A stretch of DNA of 36,827 bases from an uncultured Ruminococcus sp. Lineage in GTDB: Bacteria > Bacillota > Clostridia > Oscillospirales > Ruminococcaceae. The notes under the pieces were generated by a model, which was not told the DNA's origin, ran no database searches, and saw only the letters and a list, made by a program, of their open reading frames with translations. The stretch lies in the NCBI GenBank assembly GCA_947175975.1, contig CAMWOX010000002.1, positions 1 to 36,827 on the forward strand. Direction: 5' to 3'. The translations under genes and the position numbers were made by a program. Positions 15,284-24,099 of the stretch are shown here, one piece after another; the stretch's first letter is position 1; each line of letters begins with the position of its first letter.

Positions 15284-16420
15284 TCAGATCGGAGCATCTG
15301 CTGGTGCATCTACAAATTCTGCATTGTCTGGTTGCTGCGGTTCAGAGATGACTTCCGGCATCTGTTTTGTTTCTGTGACTTCCGGTTCTGTTGTCTCCGG
15401 AACAGATTCTACATCAAGATATTCTTCCAGTGTCAAACCTTGCTCGTAGATTTCCGTTGCGGCATCTACTCCGACATAGCGAATGTGCCAGGATTCATAG
15501 TCATAGCCTGTGATTTGTTCTTTTCCGAGCGGATAACGCACGATAAAGCCGTAGTTATGGCAGTTTGCGGCAAGCCACTGCCCTTCGGGTGTTTCTGCAA
15601 AATCATTATTGATTGTATTGCAGTCGATCGTGTAGCCTGTCTGATGCTCAGAATAGCCTGCCCTTGCGGAGACCATGCTTGCGTACTCTTCGCCGTAGGC
15701 GGCACACATGCTGTCATAGTCTCTGACCTGGTGTTCATAATTGCGGTAGCCTGACCCCATATAGATATTCAGTCCTAGTGCTTCTGCATCTTCCTGTAAT
15801 TTGGCAAAGGCTTCTGCGGTTTCTGGGAGCATACCCGGATCATAGGTCGCCGGCATTCCATAGCTCTTGTTTGCAACCAGAATGCCGTCTACATATGTGC
15901 ATCCGTCCTGTATAATCAATTCCCGGATGGTTACAGGGATCTGGAGAATTTCTTCGCCGAGGGTGACAGATACAGTACATTCGCCCTTGGTCAGTCCTGT
16001 CAGCATACCAGATTCACTCACAGAAGCAATCGTATTATCATCAATCGTGTAGACTGCATCAGATGGATCAAATATGTCTTTCCGGCTGCCCAAATCTATT
16101 TGCTTTTCATGATTGACACGCAGATAAATATGCGGATCCATACTCCAGAAATTTGTTGCTCGTTTCAATTCAGACGTATTTTTTTCAGGAGTTGAGTTGG
16201 TTTCGGATTGATCCCGATCATCATCTTGTGCCGGAATTGCATTCGGATCTGGATTTTCTGTTTCTTTCTGAACTGTCATGGATTTCTGAACAGTTTCTGC
16301 CTGCATTACATTCTGTTTGCCGATCATCAAACCAAATGCGAACACTAGAACAACGCTCAGCATCAAAAGCGTGAATACGGCATATGTTCTGTCAGCTTTC
16401 TTTTTTTTTGACTGTGCCAT
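15284..16420 (-). CDS. VanY-type D-alanyl-D-alanine carboxypeptidase with Ig-like domain
   Basis: A 378-residue membrane-anchored peptidase. A transmembrane helix covers about residues 14-34, followed by a polar linker. A BIG2-type Ig-like domain (about 95-166, with TIDDNTIASVSESGMLTGL) precedes the LAS/VanY zinc peptidase domain (about 175-335). Zinc ligands are His259 and Asp266 in SEHQTGYTID and His312 in ESWHIRYVG, with Glu309 as the general base; SGYRNYEHQ is also typical. It should remove the terminal D-Ala from peptidoglycan stem peptides outside the cell. The start at ATG 16420 has GAGGT upstream; the longer frame to 16468 reaches the promoter and is rejected. The C-terminal tail is rich in Glu, Pro and Thr. 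No VanA/VanX-type resistance genes are nearby, so housekeeping cell-wall trimming is likely. Confidence 0.93.
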   Translation of the reverse strand: MAQSKKKKADRTYAVFTLLMLSVVLVFAFGLMIGKQNVMQAETVQKSMTVQKETENPDPNAIPAQDDDRDQSETNSTPEKNTSELKRATNFWSMDPHIYLRVNHEKQIDLGSRKDIFDPSDAVYTIDDNTIASVSESGMLTGLTKGECTVSVTLGEEILQIPVTIRELIIQDGCTYVDGILVANKSYGMPATYDPGMLPETAEAFAKLQEDAEALGLNIYMGSGYRNYEHQVRDYDSMCAAYGEEYASMVSARAGYSEHQTGYTIDCNTINNDFAETPEGQWLAANCHNYGFIVRYPLGKEQITGYDYESWHIRYVGVDAATEIYEQGLTLEEYLDVESVPETTEPEVTETKQMPEVISEPQQPDNAEFVDAPADAPI

Positions 16421-16476
16421 AGAATTTACCTCTTTCTGGAATTTAAAAATTAAAATTTCAGGACTCATGTCATTTT

Positions 16477-16505
16477 ATTATAGCACAGAAATCTGGATTT
16501 GTCAT
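16477..16505 (-). promoter_or_regulatory. Promoter of the VanY-type carboxypeptidase gene
   Basis: On the minus strand ATGACA (16500-16505) and TATAAT (16477-16482) are separated by 17 bp. The leader is about 50 nt. Confidence 0.75.
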
Positions 16506-16639
16506 TAGTTTTTGAAAAAATTTTCTGAAAAATAATTCTCAGAATCTCCAGAAACTAACAAAGATCCTGTTTTCTTGCTGCTTCCTGATATTAGAATGTG
16601 CAGAAATCTGTGATTTTATCAGATTTTTTTGAAATCCCC

Positions 16640-16668
16640 TTGATTTTTTTCATAGAATATAGTAAAAT
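16640..16668 (+). promoter_or_regulatory. Promoter of the GH74-dockerin gene
   Basis: TTGATT at 16640-16645 and TAAAAT at 16663-16668 are separated by 17 bp. The SD GGAGGA lies before ATG 16704. Confidence 0.7.
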
Positions 16669-16686
16669 AAAATTAATATTAATTTT
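16669..16686. promoter_or_regulatory. 18-bp perfect palindrome at the GH74 transcription start (candidate operator)
   Basis: AAAATTAATATTAATTTT is its own reverse complement and directly follows the -10 element, where a repressor would block initiation. The base composition is only A and T, so chance palindromy in AT-rich DNA is a real alternative. Confidence 0.4.
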
Positions 16687-16703
16687 TTGAGGAGGAATTT
16701 TCA

Positions 16704-19361
16704 ATGAAGATCTGGAAAAAAGCAGCCGCTATGGCTTTGAGTGTTTCCATGCTGTTCAGTTCTGCTATGCTCCTGCCTAATACAGTGGCAGATGCAACGG
16801 ATTCTATAGAAGACAGCTATTCCTGGGGGACATTGCGTGTCGGCGGCGGCGGTTTCGTCTCTGGCATTGTGACCGGACAGAAAGAAATGTATCTGAGAAC
16901 AGACGTTGGCGGTGCTTATAAATGGAACTATGAAACTTCCAAGTGGGAGCAGTTGTTCGGATTTCTGACAGAGGCTGACAGAGGTCTGCTCAGTGTCAAA
17001 GGCATGGCAATTGATCCTACGGATGATGATACAGTCTATTTTCTCTGTGGCTGTGCGTATTTCTCAGGTGCAAAGACTGTTATTTTCAAAACAACGGACG
17101 GTGGAAAAACATTCACAGAGTCCGATGTGACAGAGCATATTCAGATACATGGCAACGGTGATGGTCGTGAATGCATTGAGCCGATTGCCATTGATCCGGA
17201 TAATCCGGATGTGATCTATGCAGGTGGTGACGTGACTGCCGGCAAATCCGCATTGATCAAATCCACGGACGGCGGTAAGACCTGGAATCCGGTTATCGGC
17301 TATGATGATCTGGGCTTGTTCCAGTATTCTTTGAAATATCCTTCCTGGACAGATCATATTGTCCGTGGCTCTGAAGATAAAGGCGAAAATGGCTATAATC
17401 AGCAGAACGGCATTGGCTGTATTCTGATTGAAGACGGAAAAGTCTATGTCGGCACTTCTGTGACAGGGCAGACGAACATCCATGTAGCGGATGTGGACAA
17501 AGACGAATTTACAGAACTGAGTGCAGACCTCCCGAATGAGAATTATCCCTGCTCAATTACAAGCGACAAGCATGGTAATCTCTTCTTTACGTATATTGCA
17601 GGACTTGCATTCGCTGGAGCTGCTGGCGGTGCTTACAAATATGATACCAAAGCAGGCACAGTCACACAGTTTACAGATCTCACTAGTGCAATCGGTATGA
17701 TTGAAGCAGATGAAAAAAATCCTGACAGACTTCTGGCAAGAACCTGCGGTGTGTGGTCGGATCAGTGGTATGAAGAAGAATGGACAGACGGCAGCGTTGC
17801 ATGGGGCGATTATTTCTATCGTTCCACAGACGGCGGCGAAACATGGCAGAATATTACTCCCGGACAGGGCGAGACAATCTATGATGAAAACGGCTCTCAC
17901 AAAGAATTTGTTTCCAATCCGATTGATATAAACGGCTATGACTGGATCTACGGAAAAGCATGCCACTGGGGCAGCGGTATTCTTTTAGATCCCAGAGACA
18001 CCAATAGAATCCTGATGACTTCCGGTAACGGTGTCTTTGTCTGTGACAATGTCTGGGATGAAAAAGGTGTGCAGTTCTACTTCCAGCCGGATGGCGTTGA
18101 AGAAGTTGTTGCACTGGATTTTGTCAGTGTCCCAGGTGGTCTGAATTATTCTGTAATCGGCGACTATGATGGCTTTATTCATGAAAGTCCCGATAAAATT
18201 CCGCAGCAGTATCAGCCTAACATTGGCTCGACTTCTGCAATTGCCTATTGTCCGGCTGATACAAAAGTCATGGCTCGTGTCGGTGAACATGATGCAAAAG
18301 GCTATTATAGTCTTGATGGCGGCAAAACGTGGGAAGATTTACAAGTCCCGAATGGCGGCGGAAAAATTGCCATTACAAAATTAGATGAAAAGACATATCG
18401 TTTTATCAAAGCAAGCAGTGACAATGCTGCAATTGTTTATACAGACGATTTCGGCAAAACCTGGAATGAATCCACTGGACTGGAAGGTTCCAAGACAACC
18501 TATCCGCTTGTTGATCCGGAAAATCCTGCAATTGTTTACGGTTCAGGAATTAAATATAATTCTTACTGGTCTTCTGATACAACCAAAAAAGAGCCGACGC
18601 TTGATGATGCACAGTATGATTTTTATATCAGCACAGACTATGGTGCAACATTCAGTAAGACTGTTGTTGACAAATATGACGAATGCGACCATACAGGTGA
18701 TCTGGCATATATTACAAAAGATACCCTTGCTATGGCTTTAGGCTGGAACGGGTTATATATCATCACAGAAAGCGGAACAAAAGTTGAAAAATCTGATGTA
18801 TTTTACTGCAAGACAATCGGCTATGGTGCACCCGAAAAAGCAGGCGATCTGAATGCACTCTACATGTACGGTAAGCCAGAAGAGTCCGATCCGGAGGGGA
18901 TCTATCGTTCTACGGACGGCGGCAAGACCTGGATTTGTATCAATACAGAGCATATCTATGGTGGTACAGGCAACGGCAATTTCATTGTCGGCGACATGAA
19001 CGAATTTGGCAAGCTCTACATGTCTACCGTAGGATGCGGCATTGTCTACGGCGAAGTGAAAGGGCAGTCTGATCCGAAACCCACTGAACCCAAACCCACA
19101 GACGATACACAGGGGTCTACCGGTTCTGATGATCCTGAGATTCTCTGGGGTGATGCGGATGAAAACGGCAAAGTAGAGATCGTGGATGTTGTTCTTATGA
19201 ACAGAGTCTATGTCGGTATTGATAAGATTTCAGACTCTGGTAAGACAAATGCAGACACGGATCAGGACAGCAAGATCACATTATCAGATTCTATGAATGT
19301 TCTGAAATTGCTTGTGCATCTGCTGGAACAGAAAGATTTCCCAGTTTCTACTGAAACTTGA
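16704..19361 (+). CDS. GH74 xyloglucanase with C-terminal type I dockerin (cellulosomal)
   Basis: An 885-residue secreted enzyme. A signal peptide covers about residues 1-30 (MKIWKK, hydrophobic core, cleavage near VADA). The GH74 double beta-propeller follows, with many Asp-box/BNR turns (STDGGKTW, STDGGETW, FKTTDGGKTF). The probable catalytic acids are Asp67 in LRTDVGGAYKW and the Asp of IGDYDGF (about residue 487), matching the pair known for clostridial Xgh74A. After a Pro/Thr linker a dockerin occupies about 813-875, with two calcium-binding repeats: GDADENGKVEIVDV and ADTDQDSKITLSDS. The enzyme should hydrolyse xyloglucan backbones while docked to a cohesin scaffoldin. It shows the organism builds a cellulosome; no scaffoldin is in the window. 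Confidence 0.95.
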   Translation: MKIWKKAAAMALSVSMLFSSAMLLPNTVADATDSIEDSYSWGTLRVGGGGFVSGIVTGQKEMYLRTDVGGAYKWNYETSKWEQLFGFLTEADRGLLSVKGMAIDPTDDDTVYFLCGCAYFSGAKTVIFKTTDGGKTFTESDVTEHIQIHGNGDGRECIEPIAIDPDNPDVIYAGGDVTAGKSALIKSTDGGKTWNPVIGYDDLGLFQYSLKYPSWTDHIVRGSEDKGENGYNQQNGIGCILIEDGKVYVGTSVTGQTNIHVADVDKDEFTELSADLPNENYPCSITSDKHGNLFFTYIAGLAFAGAAGGAYKYDTKAGTVTQFTDLTSAIGMIEADEKNPDRLLARTCGVWSDQWYEEEWTDGSVAWGDYFYRSTDGGETWQNITPGQGETIYDENGSHKEFVSNPIDINGYDWIYGKACHWGSGILLDPRDTNRILMTSGNGVFVCDNVWDEKGVQFYFQPDGVEEVVALDFVSVPGGLNYSVIGDYDGFIHESPDKIPQQYQPNIGSTSAIAYCPADTKVMARVGEHDAKGYYSLDGGKTWEDLQVPNGGGKIAITKLDEKTYRFIKASSDNAAIVYTDDFGKTWNESTGLEGSKTTYPLVDPENPAIVYGSGIKYNSYWSSDTTKKEPTLDDAQYDFYISTDYGATFSKTVVDKYDECDHTGDLAYITKDTLAMALGWNGLYIITESGTKVEKSDVFYCKTIGYGAPEKAGDLNALYMYGKPEESDPEGIYRSTDGGKTWICINTEHIYGGTGNGNFIVGDMNEFGKLYMSTVGCGIVYGEVKGQSDPKPTEPKPTDDTQGSTGSDDPEILWGDADENGKVEIVDVVLMNRVYVGIDKISDSGKTNADTDQDSKITLSDSMNVLKLLVHLLEQKDFPVSTET

Positions 19362-19371
19362 TTGCAAAAAT

Positions 19372-19415
19372 AAAGTCCGACATTCTGTGTGAATCCAAGG
19401 AATGCCGGACTTTTT
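19372..19415 (+). terminator. Intrinsic terminator after the GH74 gene
   Basis: AAAGTCCG-A-CATTC (19372-19385) pairs with GAATG-C-CGGACTTT (from 19400), a 13-bp stem with one mismatch, ending in a T-run at 19411-19415. It lies only 15 bp before the ribosome binding site of the leucine-rich-repeat gene. Confidence 0.85.
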
Positions 19416-19442
19416 ATCATGATTTATTTAGGAGATAAGCAT

Positions 19443-20144
19443 ATGAAATATAACGTCGGTGTGGAAATTACAGGTCACAACAGATCCAAAGAAAGTAAAA
19501 TTATTATTCCGAAAATAATTGGGGGAATGCCTGTCACAAGAATTGGAAATAATGCATTTAATGGATGCTTTTTTCTGAAATCTGTTACAATTTCAAATAA
19601 TGTCATAAGTATTGGGGAATTTGCATTTGCAGACTGTTCTTCCCTGAAATTTATCGTGATTCCGGACAGTGTTGAAAATATTGGGGATTGTGCATTTGCG
19701 GACTGTTCTTCCCTGAAGTCTATCATTCTTCCAGATAGTGTCACATGGATCGGAATAGGTGCATTTAGGGGCTGTTCTTCCCTGGAATCTATTATTATTC
19801 CGGATAGTGTCGAAAGTATCGTGAACAGTACATTTTCTGGCTGTTTTGCTTTAAAATTTGTTTCAATTCCGGATAGTATCATGGATATTGAAAAATATGC
19901 ATTTAGTGGATGTTCTTCCCTGAAATCTATCACAATTCCGGAGAGTGTCACAAGTATCGAGTATGGTGCATTTAGTGACTGTTCTTCACTGGAATCTATT
20001 ATCATTCAAAATGCAGAATGTGAAATTTATAATGATGAAGACACGATTGACAGCTCAGCCGTGATCTATGGCTATCCGTGGTCTACGGCACAGGCATATG
20101 CTGCAAAATATTACAGGAGATTTGTAACATTGAAAAATAAGTGA
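19443..20144 (+). CDS. BspA-like leucine-rich-repeat (LRR_5) protein without signal peptide
   Basis: A 233-residue protein made of seven consecutive 23-residue BspA/TpLRR-type repeats (about residues 34-194), each of the form IGxxAFxxCSSLKSIxIPDSV. It ends with IYGYPWSTAQAYAAKYYRR, the usual C-terminal cap of this family. The ATG at 19443 is chosen because AGGAG stands at 19430-19434; a longer frame from 19389 would begin inside the GH74 terminator. There is no signal peptide, anchor or dockerin, although such repeat proteins are usually extracellular binding modules. No separate promoter is visible after the GH74 terminator, so it may depend on read-through. It may be a detached or truncated module of a larger surface protein. 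Confidence 0.85.
   Translation: MKYNVGVEITGHNRSKESKIIIPKIIGGMPVTRIGNNAFNGCFFLKSVTISNNVISIGEFAFADCSSLKFIVIPDSVENIGDCAFADCSSLKSIILPDSVTWIGIGAFRGCSSLESIIIPDSVESIVNSTFSGCFALKFVSIPDSIMDIEKYAFSGCSSLKSITIPESVTSIEYGAFSDCSSLESIIIQNAECEIYNDEDTIDSSAVIYGYPWSTAQAYAAKYYRRFVTLKNK
19542..20024 (+). repeat. Seven tandem 69-bp coding repeats (LRR units)
   Basis: The DNA repeats every 69 bp, with the conserved core TGTTCTTCCCTG (Cys-Ser-Ser-Leu) and CCGGATAGTGT (Pro-Asp-Ser-Val) recurring in most units. Units 2 and 3 are nearly identical around GCATTTGC-GACTGTTCTTCCCTGAA, suggesting recent internal duplication. Confidence 0.85.
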
Positions 20145-20156
20145 AAAAATGAAAAA

Positions 20157-20196
20157 ACAGACAGGGAGCTGCTCCCTGCCTGTATTTTTTTTTTTT
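20157..20196. terminator. Bidirectional terminator between the LRR gene and PFOR
   Basis: ACAG-A-CAGGGAG (20157-20168) pairs with CTCCCTG-C-CTGT (20172-20183) around a 3-nt loop. Twelve T follow on the + strand, and the A-rich left flank gives a T-tract on the minus strand, so it serves both convergent genes. Confidence 0.92.
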
Positions 20197-20207
20197 ATTT
20201 ATTAAAA

Positions 20208-23200
20208 TTAGTCGTTGTACAGTGCTGCCAGTCTTGTCAGATAGTCGTAACGATCCTTTGCATTGGCAAGTGCATTGTCAAACAGCTCTTCTGCACGAGC
20301 CGGATTCTGGCGAGCCAGTGCGTTGTAACGTACTTCGCCCATTAAGAAGTCCTTGTACTCGTCTGTATTCGGAGCTTTGGAATCCAGAATGAACGGGTTC
20401 TTGCCCTCTTTCTTCAGATCCGGATTGTAGCGGTACAGATGCCAGTAGCCAGCCTGAACAGCTTTCTTCTCTTCTGCCTGTGCAGTCGCCATACCGGTCT
20501 TGATACCATGGTTGATGCATGGTGCATAAGCGATGATGATGGACGGACCATCATAAGCCTCAGCCTCACGGATTGCTTTCAGACACTGGTTCATGTCAGC
20601 ACCCATTGCGATATGTGCAACATAGACATAACCGTAGCTCATAGCAATGCCTGCCAGATCCTTCTTCTTGACAACTTTACCAGCGGCTGCAAACTGTGCA
20701 ATTGCACCGGTAGGAGTTGCCTTAGAAGCCTGACCGCCTGTGTTGGAATATACTTCCGTATCGAATACCATGATATTGACATTTCTGCCGGATGCGATGA
20801 CGTGATCCAAACCGCCGAAGCCGATATCATAAGCCCAGCCGTCGCCGCCGAAGATCCACTGGGATTTTTTGCGGAGGTAATCTTTTTCAGCCAGGATCTG
20901 TTTAGCCAGTTCGCCGTCACAGTTGCAGTTCTCAATTGCAGCAATCAGCTTTTCAGAAGCCGGTGTATTTGCAGCACCATCATTCTTGGTTGCGAGGAAC
21001 TCTTCCGCAGCAGCCTTGACTTCCGGATTCTTTGCGCATTCAGCAACTTTCTCAACTTTGGCAATGACACGGTTTCTCAGTGTTTCCTGTCCGAGGAACA
21101 TACCATAGCCGAACTCTGCGTTATCTTCAAACAGGGAGTTGCTCCATGCAGGACCATAGCCCTTCTTGTTGACTGTATAAGGTGTAGACGGTGCGGAGTT
21201 GCCCCAGATGGAAGAACAGCCTGTTGCGTTAGCGATATACATTCTGTCGCCGAACAGCTGTGTGATCAGTTTTGCATACGGTGTTTCACCGCAGCCAGCA
21301 CATGCACCGGAGAATTCAAGCAGCGGCTGTTTGAACTGAGAACCCTTGACAGTTGCCTCTGTGAATTTCGCAGTGACTTCCGGCTTGATGTCCTTGGTTG
21401 TGCCGTAATCGAATGCTGCCTGCTGATCGAGCTGTGTCTCCAGAGGCTTCATTACGAGTGTATCTGCTTTCTTGTTTGCCGGGCAGATATTTGCACATAC
21501 GCCACAGCCTGTGCAGTCCAGAACGGAAACTGTCATGCCGAATTTCAGATCGCCGATAGCGGGTTTCATTGCAGCGAGCTTCATAGATGCCGGAGCTGCT
21601 TCTGCCTCTTCTGCTGTGAGTGTTACCGGACGAAGTACAGCGTGCGGACATACATAAGCACACTGGTTGCACTGGATGCAGGTATCGGGATTCCATACCG
21701 GAACAGTAACAGCGATGCCACGTTTTTCAAATGCGGAAGAACCAGACGGAGATGTACCGTCAGCCAGATCCACAAAAGTAGAAACAGGGAGTTTGTCGCC
21801 TTGCTGTGCGTTGCACGGAATCTGAACATTATTAACGAAATTCTCAAGTGCCTTGTTTTCACAAGTAACTTTGGACATACCCATAGGTGTGTCTTCTGCG
21901 TCTTTCCAGGATTCTGGAACTGTTACTTCTACGAGACCCTTGTAGCCGGCATCGATTGCATTCCAGTTCTTCTCAACAACGTCATGTCCTTTCTTGGAAT
22001 AGGACATTTCCGCAGCGTCTTTCATGTACTGGAGAGCATCTTCAAACGGGATAATATCAGCGAGCTTGAAGAATGCAGACTGGAGAATTGTATTAATTCT
22101 TGTACCCATGCCAGTTTCCTGACCGAGTTTTACACCGTTTACTGTGTAGAATTTAATATCATTCTGTGCAATGTATCTCTTAACCTGTCCGGGGAGATTC
22201 TTTTCCAGACCCTCAGCATCCCAGATGGTATTCAGCAGGAATGTGCCGCCCGGCTTAATGTCAGATACCATGTCGTATTTGTCGATATAGCTCTGGTTAT
22301 GACATGCCACAAAGTCTGCCTTGTTGATCAGATATGTAGATTTGATCGGTGTATCGCCGAAACGCAGGTGAGATACGGTAACACCGCCGGATTTCTTGGA
22401 GTCATAGGAGAAATATGCCTGTGCGTATTTATCCGTATGATCGCCGATGATCTTGATGGAGTTCTTGTTTGCACCAACTGTACCATCAGAGCCGAGCCCC
22501 CAGAATTTGCAGGAGATTGTGCCTGCCGGAGCTGTATCAGGGCTGAAAGAATCATCCAGAGACAGATTTGTCACATCATCCACGATACCGAGTGTGAAAC
22601 GCTTTTTTTCTGTATTCTTGAAGACTGCAATAATCTGATTCGGTGTTGTGTCTTTAGAACCCAGACCATAACGACCGGTGTAGATCTTGACAGCATCAAA
22701 TTTCGTGTCTTTCAGAGCTGCAACAACATCCAGGTACAGCGGTTCACCAAGAGAGCCGGGTTCTTTTGTTCTGTCGAGTACAGAAATTTGCTTTACAGTA
22801 TCCGGCAGAGCCTCTACCAGTTTGTCTGCTACAAACGGTCTGTACAGACGTACACGGATCATACCGTATTTGCCGCCGTTTGCGTTCAGATAATCTACCG
22901 TTTCTTCTACTGTGTCCATGACAGAACCCATTGCAATAATCACATGTTCTGCATCCGGCGCACCGTAGTAGTTGAACAGTTTGTAGTCTGTGCCGATTTT
23001 GGCATTGACTTTGTCCATATATTTTTCAACGACTGCCGGAAGTGCATCATAATATTTATTACATGCTTCACGAGCCTGGAAGAAAATATCAGGATTCTGT
23101 GCAGAGCCTCTCAGCACCGGATGATTCGGGTTCAGAGCCTGGTCACGGAATGCCTGTGCTGCTTCCTTGTTGAGCATCTCATCGAGATCTGCATCATCCC

Positions 23201-23756
23201 ATACTTCGATTTTCTGAATTTCATGAGAAGTTCTGAAACCATCGAAGAAATGCAGGAACGGTACACGTCCCTCAATTGTTGCCAGATGTGCCACTGCACC
23301 CAGATCCATTACTTCCTGAGGATTGGAAGAGCAGAGCATTGCATAGCCTGTCTGACGGCATGCATACACGTCAGAATGATCGCCGAAGATGTTCAGTGCA
23401 TGGGAAGATACGCATCTTGCAGATACATGAATAACATTCGGGAGCAGTTCGCCTGCGATTTTATACATGTTCGGGATCATGAGCAGCAAGCCCTGAGAAG
23501 CTGTATAAGTTGTTGTCAATGCACCTGCGGACAGAGAGCCGTGAACTGTGCCGGCAGCACCTGCTTCAGACTGCATTTCTACGACATTAACAGGGTCACC
23601 GAACAGATTTTTCTTGTCCTTTGCAGCCCACTGGTCTGTGACTTCCGCCATAACAGAAGAAGGTGTAATCGGATAGATTGCAGAGACATCTGTAAACGGA
23701 TAAGATGCCCATGCGGCAGCGTTATTGCCGTCCATGGTTTTCATTTTTCTAGCCAT
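20208..23756 (-). CDS. nifJ: Pyruvate:ferredoxin (flavodoxin) oxidoreductase, single-chain
   Basis: A 1182-residue homodimeric PFOR that oxidises pyruvate with CoA to acetyl-CoA and CO2 and reduces ferredoxin, central to anaerobic fermentation. The start ATG at 23754-23756 (MARKMKTMDGNNA) follows GGAGG; an upstream extension to 23831 is rejected. In order: the pyrimidine-binding domain with YPITPSSVMAE; domain II; the two-[4Fe-4S] ferredoxin domain with CIQCNQCAYVCPHAV and CTGCGVCANICPANK; the proximal-cluster segment SGACAGCGETPY; and the TPP-binding part with GCSSIWGN and FGGDGWAYDIGFGG. The length is typical of bacterial PFOR. It has its own promoter and terminator and so forms a single-gene transcript. 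Confidence 0.97.
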   Translation of the reverse strand: MARKMKTMDGNNAAAWASYPFTDVSAIYPITPSSVMAEVTDQWAAKDKKNLFGDPVNVVEMQSEAGAAGTVHGSLSAGALTTTYTASQGLLLMIPNMYKIAGELLPNVIHVSARCVSSHALNIFGDHSDVYACRQTGYAMLCSSNPQEVMDLGAVAHLATIEGRVPFLHFFDGFRTSHEIQKIEVWDDADLDEMLNKEAAQAFRDQALNPNHPVLRGSAQNPDIFFQAREACNKYYDALPAVVEKYMDKVNAKIGTDYKLFNYYGAPDAEHVIIAMGSVMDTVEETVDYLNANGGKYGMIRVRLYRPFVADKLVEALPDTVKQISVLDRTKEPGSLGEPLYLDVVAALKDTKFDAVKIYTGRYGLGSKDTTPNQIIAVFKNTEKKRFTLGIVDDVTNLSLDDSFSPDTAPAGTISCKFWGLGSDGTVGANKNSIKIIGDHTDKYAQAYFSYDSKKSGGVTVSHLRFGDTPIKSTYLINKADFVACHNQSYIDKYDMVSDIKPGGTFLLNTIWDAEGLEKNLPGQVKRYIAQNDIKFYTVNGVKLGQETGMGTRINTILQSAFFKLADIIPFEDALQYMKDAAEMSYSKKGHDVVEKNWNAIDAGYKGLVEVTVPESWKDAEDTPMGMSKVTCENKALENFVNNVQIPCNAQQGDKLPVSTFVDLADGTSPSGSSAFEKRGIAVTVPVWNPDTCIQCNQCAYVCPHAVLRPVTLTAEEAEAAPASMKLAAMKPAIGDLKFGMTVSVLDCTGCGVCANICPANKKADTLVMKPLETQLDQQAAFDYGTTKDIKPEVTAKFTEATVKGSQFKQPLLEFSGACAGCGETPYAKLITQLFGDRMYIANATGCSSIWGNSAPSTPYTVNKKGYGPAWSNSLFEDNAEFGYGMFLGQETLRNRVIAKVEKVAECAKNPEVKAAAEEFLATKNDGAANTPASEKLIAAIENCNCDGELAKQILAEKDYLRKKSQWIFGGDGWAYDIGFGGLDHVIASGRNVNIMVFDTEVYSNTGGQASKATPTGAIAQFAAAGKVVKKKDLAGIAMSYGYVYVAHIAMGADMNQCLKAIREAEAYDGPSIIIAYAPCINHGIKTGMATAQAEEKKAVQAGYWHLYRYNPDLKKEGKNPFILDSKAPNTDEYKDFLMGEVRYNALARQNPARAEELFDNALANAKDRYDYLTRLAALYND

Positions 23757-23853
23757 TGGAAAATTTCCTCCATAAGAAATATTTTTTGTACTGCCTGCGT
23801 ATCCTGGAAATAATAGTTTCCTGTAAGACAAGCAAACAGTTTATGACATATCT

Positions 23854-23882
23854 ATTTTACCATAAAAACGGAAATCTGTAAA
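23854..23882 (-). promoter_or_regulatory. Promoter of the PFOR gene
   Basis: On the minus strand TTTACA (23877-23882) and TAAAAT (23854-23859) are separated by 17 bp. It leaves a leader of about 90 nt. Confidence 0.7.
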
Positions 23883-23888
23883 CAAGTT

Positions 23889-23900
23889 TTTTGTACAAAA
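23889..23900. promoter_or_regulatory. 12-bp palindrome just upstream of the PFOR -35 (candidate regulator site)
   Basis: TTTTGTACAAAA is a perfect palindrome seven bases upstream of the -35. Nearby at 23914-23930 stands a direct repeat TTGCACA-TA-TTGCACA. Neither matches the Rex consensus well; the binding protein is unknown. Confidence 0.35.
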
Positions 23901-24064
23901 TATCATGTTTTTTTTGCACATATTGCACAATTTTTTCTTAGAGCCGAAATAATAGTTACAAATTCTCCACTTGCAGGAACAGCACTTTGGCTATAATTTC
24001 AAAAATCAATTTATTCAAATTACACAAATTTTTCGATTTTTGACAGCTTTTTTGCAAATTTCTA

Positions 24065-24093
24065 TTGACGAAAGCCGTTTTTTGTGGTATCAT
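24065..24093 (+). promoter_or_regulatory. Promoter of the candidate small RNA
   Basis: TTGACG at 24065-24070 and TATCAT at 24088-24093 are separated by 17 bp. A perfect 12-bp palindrome, AACACTAGTGTT (24094-24105), covers the expected start point and could be an operator. No protein gene lies downstream on this strand. Confidence 0.6.
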
Positions 24094-24099
24094 AACACT

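Noticed and set aside
15284..16420. VanY-type gene as part of a vancomycin resistance cluster
   Set aside because: No vanA/B ligase, vanH, vanX or vanRS genes are nearby, and the linked genes are unrelated; an ordinary D,D-carboxypeptidase is more likely.
19542..20024. Regular 69-bp DNA repeats, first considered as a CRISPR-like or minisatellite array
   Set aside because: The units are contiguous, in frame and encode leucine-rich repeats; there are no unique spacers.
20439..23813. An open frame of 1124 codons on the + strand
   Set aside because: It is exactly antisense to the PFOR gene, whose motifs are unmistakable. Its translation is Cys/Ile-rich with no recognisable domain, as expected for a frame opposite a codon-biased gene.
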